This document shows, in pieces, positions 1 to 4,992 of a DNA stretch of 7,090 nt. A program made the translations under genes and the position numbers. The first letter of the stretch is position 1. The number at the start of each line of letters is the position of its first letter. Source of the stretch: CAZVEV01 sp964625865 (GTDB lineage Bacteria; Planctomycetota; Phycisphaerae; SM23-33); NCBI GenBank assembly GCA_964625865.1, contig CAZVEV010000305.1, positions 1 to 7,090 on the forward strand. The letters are read 5' to 3'. A model generated the notes under the pieces. That model was given only the letters and a program-made list of their open reading frames with translations, searched no databases and was not told the DNA's origin.

Positions 1-80
1 ACGGCGGCTCTCAGGGCTCTAAGAGATGACACATCATAGCGCTGTCGTACTAATGGCGCTCTGACCCCATGACCCCCGTA
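1..80. other. Short non-coding left edge, downstream of the HzsA-like gene
   Basis: This stretch lies downstream of the minus-strand gene that stops at 81. I see no credible gene in it. A five-base inverted repeat (AGCGC at 38-42 against GCGCT at 56-60, 13-base loop) and a small GATG/CATC hairpin at 25-35 are present. Neither is followed by a T-tract on the minus strand, so I do not call a terminator. Confidence 0.4.
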
Positions 81-3047
81 TCACCTCTTCGCCTTGGCCG
101 GCGGCTTCCAGTTGGGGGTCCATTCTTCGTAGGGGTTGACCGTTCCGATCGCCTGCTCCAGCGTGGGGACCGGGCGGTAGTTGGGATGGTCGCGGTGGGG
201 CGGGACGATGCGGCCCCAGTATGAGCCGTGATACACGCCGTTGGTGTCGATCCACGTGGCGATGCGGACCAGCTCGGCCTGTGAGATCCGGGTCTTGTTG
301 TCCGGGCAGCCCTTTTGGATCTGCTTGATCAGCGGGCTGACGAACGAGCCGATCGTCTTGGCCGGCGAGTACTCCGTGCCGTCGAAGTCCTTGCCTTCCT
401 TGAAGCCGGGCACGTAGCCCTTGCGGATCAGCTCGACGAACGACGTGTTCGACAGCCAGGTGTGCTCGCCCGTCAGGCGGAGCCCCGCGGCCGGGTCGTC
501 CTTGCCGTGGCATCGCACGCAGTGTTTGTCGAAGATCGGCTGAACGTCCTTGGCGTAGTGGAGGGGGCGGGCGGCCGTGGCGTCGCCCGGCTGGGGCTGG
601 GGCATCACCGGGGGCTTTGCGGTAGCGATGCGACGGGTCGGCAGGCGAGGTGCGTCGTTGGGCGTCTCGTGACAGCCGATGCACGCCCGCGTCTCGCCCG
701 GGCGATAGTTCACGTACGTCCGCTCGCGCTGCAGTTCGAGGTAGTCCTTGTTGAGCGCCTGGAAGTAGATGTTCCGGTCGGCGGGCACGTAGAAGTGGGC
801 CGAGCCGTCGGCTTCGACAGGCACGACGCCGCGGAGCAGCTTGACGCTGAGCGGCCCGCCGCCGCCGGGGGGCTGGGTGTGTCCGCACGCCGGCTGCCAT
901 CGCCGCCGCGCCGCCCACGGGCGAGGCAACTGCTCCATGATGCGGATCCACTTGACCTCGCCGCGCTTGGTATTCTCCATGCCGTGGTAGATGTCCATCA
1001 CCGAGCAGACGGCCAGCCCCTTGGCTGCCAGGGCCTTGTCGCGGGGCATGACGGTCACCGGCGGGCGCTTCCGCGGGCGCAGCGGCTGGGCGCACCATGT
1101 GGAGGTCTTCTCGTCGCGGTAGATCAGCTTGTGACGGGCGTTGCGGTCCAGCGTGTAAAGCCCGTACGCCGACGGGTCCTTGGCGCCCCGGTCGCGATCG
1201 GGATTGTGCGAGACGATGAACAGGTTCTCGCTCAGCGGATACGGGTCGCGATACAGCGGGCCGTTGCCGCTTCGCGTCCAGAGCCCGGTCTCGAAGTCGT
1301 ACTGGTTGTAGCCGGGCTCCTGCATGACCTTGATGTACGGCGTGACGTAGCTGAGCGGCTCGAGCGTGCGGATGGGCTTGGTCGTGTCGATCAGGACAAC
1401 CGTGCCGGTTCCGCTGTGGGGCCAGTGGGGCGAGCCGATGGCGACGAACAGGTGGGGTCTTCCCGGGACCTGCCTGCCCTGGATGAACGTCGGCGGGAAC
1501 CGCACGTTGTTGCCGTATACCTCGCGCGACGCCGTGCCGTCGGCGTTCATGGACCAGAGGCACTTGACGCCGATCTGCCCCTTGTCGACGTACTCCCAGC
1601 GCGTGTAGACGATGCGCCCGTCGTCCATGACGGCCGGGGTGAACTCGCTGACGGCGCTGTTGGTCAGCTTCTCGAGCCCGCTGCCGTCGCGCTCGACGCG
1701 GTACAGCACGGTGGTGGCCAACTGGTCGTCGGAGTTGCACAGCGTCCCGTACTCGCACCGCGACGAGACGAACATGATCCCGCCATCGGGCAGATAGCAC
1801 GGATGCAGGTCGTCGGTCTGGTGGTGGTAGATCTTCGCGAACCGCAGGTACGACGACTGATCGTACTTCTTGATCCGCAGCGGCTCGTCCTTGGGCGGGA
1901 AGGTGATCTGGCGGAGGCCCGTGCCATCGACGTTGGCCTCGTAGATGCGGAAACCCTCCCACTCCGATGCCTTCCAGTCGAAGACGATCCGTTTGGCGTC
2001 GAACGACAGGTCCACCCGCCCGAAGATGCCCTCCGTCATCTTGCCGCTGAAGATGTCCCGCACCGTGCCCGTCGACAGGTCCAGCACGCAGATGGTGCTC
2101 CCGAACCGGCTGCACCCGTCGATGAAGTCGCTGTAGAAGTGGCTCGAGTGGTACGTGTCGTGCTTGACAAACAGGAGATGCCGGAACCCCATCTCCTTGA
2201 CCAGCGCGGGGCCGTATCGGGCCATCTCGTACGTCGGCTTGGTCATCGCGGGTCGCTTGGCCGTGATGATGCGCCCCTGCTTGCCGGCGCCGCGGTCCGT
2301 CAGCGGAAGCCACAGCGCGCCGGCCCCCGCGAACGCCGCCGACTTGCCCCCGACCCGGCCTGCCGCATACGCGACCTTGCCCACGCTCCGCAGGTCGCCC
2401 TCGCTGCCGACCTGGCCCTTCGTACCATCCTCGAACGCCCAGTGCGCCAGCAACTTCGTCGAGGGGAACGACGTCTTGCCCTCGTACAGTTGGGCGATCT
2501 CGTCTTCTTTCAGCACGCGGTCGTAGATGCGGACGTCGTCGATCTGGCCGGTGAACTGGCGCCGCGTGTCGTTGGGATAGTCGTCGACGCCCTGGGCGAG
2601 CTTCAGTACGCAGCCCGGGCCGCTGGGAATCGGGTTCCTCGGGCTGCCCGGGTCCGGCACGCCGTCCTGGATGTGCATGAACGACCGCTTGCCGTCGACG
2701 TAGAACCGCCACGAGTGGAAGCTCGGCAGGACAATGTGGTGCCACTTGCCGTCGTTGATCTTCGGCCCGCCGCGTGCGTGCCCCGCGCCGGCCGACCGGA
2801 GGTTGATCTGTCCGTTCTCGCCGACATAGATGCACTTGCAGCCCGTGCTCCACTTGCCGCTGAGCGGCCCGACGGTCAGGATCGGCCCGCCGGCGACGGT
2901 GGTCTTGACCCACAGCGAGAGCGTGTACCGGTCCGTGCCGAAGTTCACCAGCGGCTTGGACGCCGCGCTGGGGGTCGCTGCCGCTGCCTGTACAGAGACG
3001 GCGAACAACGTGACGAAACCGATCATCGAACGGGAGGAGGTAGGCAT
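81..3047 (-). CDS. Secreted LamG-fused, HzsA-related dihaem c-type cytochrome protein
   Basis: A predicted exported protein of 988 residues. Its N-terminus is a clean signal peptide: arginine near the start, hydrophobic MIGFVTLFAVSV, then an AAAA cleavage area. Residues about 33-191 resemble a LamG/concanavalin-like jelly roll (motif DGKWHHIV, ending GQIDDVRIYDRVL). About 198-250 looks like a second, partial LamG start (LLAHWAFEDG). About 290-640 shows WD40/TolB-like propeller blades such as HPCYLPDGGIMFVSSR. About 690-800 matches the hydrazine synthase alpha middle region as I know it (VPVEADGSAHFYVPA, YFQAL, YRPGETRACIGCHE). The C-terminal 825-945 is a cytochrome c module (DVQPIFDKHCVRCHG). 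The two CxxCH haem sites are C789-H793 and C843-H847. Redox or electron-transfer work outside the cytoplasm is inferred; the substrate is unknown. An in-frame ATG at 3119 would add 24 charged residues ahead of the signal peptide and overlaps a possible -10 box, so 3047 is preferred, although its SD (AGGA, 12-base gap) is weak. Confidence 0.9.
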   Translation of the reverse strand: MPTSSRSMIGFVTLFAVSVQAAAATPSAASKPLVNFGTDRYTLSLWVKTTVAGGPILTVGPLSGKWSTGCKCIYVGENGQINLRSAGAGHARGGPKINDGKWHHIVLPSFHSWRFYVDGKRSFMHIQDGVPDPGSPRNPIPSGPGCVLKLAQGVDDYPNDTRRQFTGQIDDVRIYDRVLKEDEIAQLYEGKTSFPSTKLLAHWAFEDGTKGQVGSEGDLRSVGKVAYAAGRVGGKSAAFAGAGALWLPLTDRGAGKQGRIITAKRPAMTKPTYEMARYGPALVKEMGFRHLLFVKHDTYHSSHFYSDFIDGCSRFGSTICVLDLSTGTVRDIFSGKMTEGIFGRVDLSFDAKRIVFDWKASEWEGFRIYEANVDGTGLRQITFPPKDEPLRIKKYDQSSYLRFAKIYHHQTDDLHPCYLPDGGIMFVSSRCEYGTLCNSDDQLATTVLYRVERDGSGLEKLTNSAVSEFTPAVMDDGRIVYTRWEYVDKGQIGVKCLWSMNADGTASREVYGNNVRFPPTFIQGRQVPGRPHLFVAIGSPHWPHSGTGTVVLIDTTKPIRTLEPLSYVTPYIKVMQEPGYNQYDFETGLWTRSGNGPLYRDPYPLSENLFIVSHNPDRDRGAKDPSAYGLYTLDRNARHKLIYRDEKTSTWCAQPLRPRKRPPVTVMPRDKALAAKGLAVCSVMDIYHGMENTKRGEVKWIRIMEQLPRPWAARRRWQPACGHTQPPGGGGPLSVKLLRGVVPVEADGSAHFYVPADRNIYFQALNKDYLELQRERTYVNYRPGETRACIGCHETPNDAPRLPTRRIATAKPPVMPQPQPGDATAARPLHYAKDVQPIFDKHCVRCHGKDDPAAGLRLTGEHTWLSNTSFVELIRKGYVPGFKEGKDFDGTEYSPAKTIGSFVSPLIKQIQKGCPDNKTRISQAELVRIATWIDTNGVYHGSYWGRIVPPHRDHPNYRPVPTLEQAIGTVNPYEEWTPNWKPPAKAKR

Positions 3048-3107
3048 TGCTTCGGCGAGTCCTGTCTTGCGTGAAACCTCTGGGCGACCGAGTCGGCCGC
3101 GTCTTGT

Positions 3108-3121
3108 CCATGGAACCATGG
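3108..3121. repeat. CCATGG-AA-CCATGG dyad over the predicted -10/start region
   Basis: Two copies of the self-complementary hexamer CCATGG are separated by AA, giving a 14-base near-perfect dyad. It overlaps the candidate -10 box (3118-3123) and predicted transcription start (about 3111) of the minus-strand HzsA-like gene, which is where a repressor site could sit. The sequence is certain; the operator role is inference. Confidence 0.35.
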
Positions 3122-3146
3122 TATCCGCCCGTCACCGACACCGCAA
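3118..3146 (-). promoter_or_regulatory. Candidate sigma70-type promoter of the HzsA-like gene
   Basis: Read on the minus strand, TTGCGG (3146-3141) and TACCAT (3123-3118) are separated by 17 bases, the standard spacing. They match the -35 and -10 consensus at 3 of 6 and 4 of 6 positions. Transcription would start near 3111, leaving a leader of about 64 bases before the preferred start at 3047 and placing the upstream ATG (3119) outside the transcript. Two moderate boxes are weak evidence alone. Confidence 0.3.
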
Positions 3147-3264
3147 CCGGGCTCCAGCATCCCGGCTAAGGCGTCTGGCCGCCCCGTGGCCGCACTTGGC
3201 CGGAAAAAACGACCTGTACCCCTACCAGCACGCCCAAACGCGGCCTGGGGGATTGGCCGGGATC

Positions 3265-3278
3265 CTGAGACGTCTCAG
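3265..3278. repeat. Perfect 14-bp palindrome CTGAGACGTCTCAG
   Basis: Both strands read CTGAGACGTCTCAG with no mismatch or spacer. It lies 103 bases before the peptidase start and upstream of that gene's candidate promoter, a plausible place for a dimeric regulator. A 14-base perfect palindrome is expected by chance about once per 16,000 positions, so it is modestly notable in a 334-base intergenic region. No T-tract follows, and as a hairpin it would have no loop, so it is not a good terminator. Confidence 0.4.
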
Positions 3279-3339
3279 CGCTCGCCGGGTTGGCGTCCCC
3301 CGACAACCGCCTGCGGTGGATTCCAGGGGCGGTCTTTCG

Positions 3340-3345
3340 TATCAT
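3340..3345 (+). promoter_or_regulatory. Weak candidate -10 box for the peptidase gene
   Basis: TATCAT matches the TATAAT consensus at 5 of 6 positions and lies 36 bases before the chosen GTG start. The hexamer 17 bases upstream (3317-3322, TGGATT) is a poor -35, so the promoter would need an activator or a different sigma factor. If real, the transcript would begin near 3352, excluding the alternative ATG at 3346. Confidence 0.22.
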
Positions 3346-3368
3346 ATGGCCGTAACCTCAGCGTTTTC

Positions 3369-3373
3369 AGGAG
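3369..3373 (+). promoter_or_regulatory. Shine-Dalgarno site that fixes the GTG start of the peptidase
   Basis: AGGAG lies 8 bases before GTG at 3382, which is ideal spacing. The only nearby in-frame ATG (3346) lies upstream of this site and would add 12 residues ahead of the signal peptide. The site therefore favours GTG as the true start. Confidence 0.75.
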
Positions 3374-3381
3374 AATCAGCC

Positions 3382-4845
3382 GTGACGACCACTCGTGTTC
3401 TGTGCCTCGGCGTCTGCCTGCTGGCTTGGCAGGCTGTGACGCTCTCGGGTCCACCCGCCAAGCCTGCCGCCAAGGCGTCCAGCGAAGACCGCTTCGAAGT
3501 CCGCAACGTCGAGGGCTGGACCGTCTATACTAATCGCACCGTCCGCAAGCAGCACCCCGAGGAGTTGGCCCGGACGATGGAGCACCTGCGGTGGGAACTG
3601 TACCAGATCAAGCTCGCCGCTCCGGCCAGGGCGGTGACCAACATGCAGGAGAACAACGCGATCTGGATCGAGTACGACGAGAAGGTCTGCCTGTCCTATC
3701 ATCCCAGCCGCAACTGGCTGACCGGCCGCGGGTACACCGTTCCGAAGGACTTCCGGTCGTTCATGTCGCTCAGCGTCAGGAGGCACTACCGCGACAGCTA
3801 CCGCCATCCGTTCGTCATCCTCCACGAACTGGCCCACGGGTACGATTTCTACTTCATCGGCAAGGGGCGGCGGTATGGCAACGACGAGTGCGAGGCCAAC
3901 TACCAGCGCATGATGAAGGGCTGCACGTACGAGAAGGTCAAGATCTGGAGCGGCCGGACCGGCTCGCACTACGCCCGATCCAACCGCATGGAGTACTTCG
4001 CCGAGAGCACCGAAGCGTACTTTGCCGTCAATGACATCTACCCGTTCGTGCGTGCCGAGCTGCGCGAGCACGATCCGAAGATGGCCCGCCTCATCGAGCG
4101 CTACTGGGGCGTCGATGCCGAGAAGGTCGTGCAATTGGAAAAGGACCTCGCGGCGTACCTGGACCAGGTACGCCGGGGCAGTTCGGCGGCCGCGACCAGG
4201 CCCACCCCGACCAGCCGGTACGACAAGCGCACGGTCAAGGGCTGGACGGTCTACGTCAGTCCGGACCTGACGAGCCAGCCCGGGCTGTGCAGCACGCTGG
4301 TGACGCTGCTGACCTACAAGCTGCACATGATCAACCACTTCGTCGGCGCCGAAGGGCAGAAGCAACTGCACCAGGTCCCGATCTGGTTGGAGTTCGGCCG
4401 GGCGGGGCAGTACATCCGGTACTGCGGCAGTCGCGAGAGGTTGCGCAGCGCGCGGGGGAACATCGACAAGTTCCAAGCCGTCGAGATCCGCGATCCGCAG
4501 CGCATGGCCAAGTGGGCGCTGCTGCAGCAGTCCGACGTGCTGGGCGAGGTGGCGCTGGGGTACTACGACCGCTTCGCCCCGGCAGGCTCACAACTCCGCA
4601 AGAAGGTCGCCGCCGCTTACGCCGGGGCGGTCAAAGGCGGCAAGTGGAAGTCGGTTCTGCGATTCGACGGGCGCCGCGTGGCCCACCCCGCCCTGACGAG
4701 CGAGGCGACGTACTTAGCCGAACTGATGGAGAGTTACTTCCTGGTCAACGACCACTACCCATTCATTCGCTGCGAGTTGAAGGACCAGGACGCGGCCGGA
4801 TACGCCCTGGTCGCGGGGCTGTGGGAGGGCAACCCGCGCCGGTGA
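3382..4845 (+). CDS. Secreted zinc metallopeptidase, ATLF/M34-like, with a degenerate second domain copy
   Basis: A predicted 487-residue exported protein starting at GTG with a well-spaced AGGAG. Residues 5-22 form a signal peptide (R, then a hydrophobic stretch), followed by a Pro/Ala/Lys linker. Domain 1 (about 36-275) carries HELAH at H148-E149-H152 and, 52 residues on, YARSNRMEYFAES with Y197 and E204. The spacing Y-x6-E and the surrounding residues match the zinc-ligand region of anthrax lethal factor (YGRTNEAEFFAEA), so H148, H152 and E204 are the likely zinc ligands and E149 the catalytic base. Domain 2 (about 280-487) repeats the same layout at an offset of about 240 residues: GWTVY at 45 and 287, IWIE at 94 and IWLE at 334, NDxYPF at 217 and 456. 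All three ligands are changed there (G388, L392, T443). It is probably an extracytoplasmic protease or binding protein; its substrate is unknown. Transcribed divergently from the HzsA-like gene, with convergent CDS downstream. Confidence 0.9.
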   Translation: MTTTRVLCLGVCLLAWQAVTLSGPPAKPAAKASSEDRFEVRNVEGWTVYTNRTVRKQHPEELARTMEHLRWELYQIKLAAPARAVTNMQENNAIWIEYDEKVCLSYHPSRNWLTGRGYTVPKDFRSFMSLSVRRHYRDSYRHPFVILHELAHGYDFYFIGKGRRYGNDECEANYQRMMKGCTYEKVKIWSGRTGSHYARSNRMEYFAESTEAYFAVNDIYPFVRAELREHDPKMARLIERYWGVDAEKVVQLEKDLAAYLDQVRRGSSAAATRPTPTSRYDKRTVKGWTVYVSPDLTSQPGLCSTLVTLLTYKLHMINHFVGAEGQKQLHQVPIWLEFGRAGQYIRYCGSRERLRSARGNIDKFQAVEIRDPQRMAKWALLQQSDVLGEVALGYYDRFAPAGSQLRKKVAAAYAGAVKGGKWKSVLRFDGRRVAHPALTSEATYLAELMESYFLVNDHYPFIRCELKDQDAAGYALVAGLWEGNPRR

Positions 4846-4992
4846 GCGGCCCGCCCGATTGCGACTGCGGCTGGCCGCCGGATCCACGTTGTACGACTCG
4901 GGATCGATGTCCACCTCGGTGACATCCTGGCTCGATAGAGGGATCGCTTCTGTGCTCAGGGAGTGCATTCTTCACTGGGCCCGCCCTCGGGG
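4846..4992. other. Convergent intergenic region, no clear terminator
   Basis: This gap separates the stop of the peptidase gene from the stop of the dehydratase gene on the other strand. A six-base GC stem (GCGGCC 4846-4851 with GGCCGC 4873-4878, 21-base loop) could form, competing with a tighter GCGGC/GCCGC fold. Neither has a T-tract, so no intrinsic terminator is called. A short minus-strand reading frame beginning at ATG 4968 crosses this gap; see the findings. Confidence 0.4.

Larger units (their letters stand above)
3048..3381. other. Divergent intergenic region between the HzsA-like and peptidase genes
   Basis: This 334-base stretch separates two genes that point away from each other, so it should hold both promoters. 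I see a sigma70-like pair for the minus-strand gene (3118-3146), a weak -10 for the plus-strand gene (3340-3345), a CCATGG dyad (3108-3121), a perfect 14-base palindrome (3265-3278) and several TGGCCG copies (3176, 3187, 3197, 3254), the third of which runs into an A6 tract. Open frames read through it, but none has a credible start, RBS or protein-like composition. No tRNA or riboswitch was recognised. Confidence 0.6.

Noticed and set aside
315..3074. Long plus-strand frame of about 919 codons antisense to the HzsA-like gene
   Set aside because: Its composition is Arg/Val/Ala/Asp-rich and repetitive, as expected from the complement of GC-rich codons; no domain, no signal and no sensible start context.
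34..3141. Very long alternative minus-strand frame of about 1035 codons overlapping the HzsA-like gene
   Set aside because: The translation is dominated by Arg, Pro, Ala and Gly with no recognisable domain, while the overlapping frame has signal peptide, LamG, propeller and two haem motifs. Long shadow frames are expected in GC-rich DNA.
3346..3348. ATG as an alternative start of the peptidase
   Set aside because: It has no Shine-Dalgarno site and lies upstream of AGGAG 3369-3373. The GTG at 3382 is ideally spaced and begins a compact signal peptide.
3376..4476. Minus-strand frame of about 366 codons antisense to the peptidase
   Set aside because: Composition of a shadow frame; the plus strand carries the HExxH peptidase with a good RBS.
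4846..4878. GC stem as a bidirectional terminator between convergent genes
   Set aside because: Stem of only six pairs with a 21-base loop and no T-tract on either strand.
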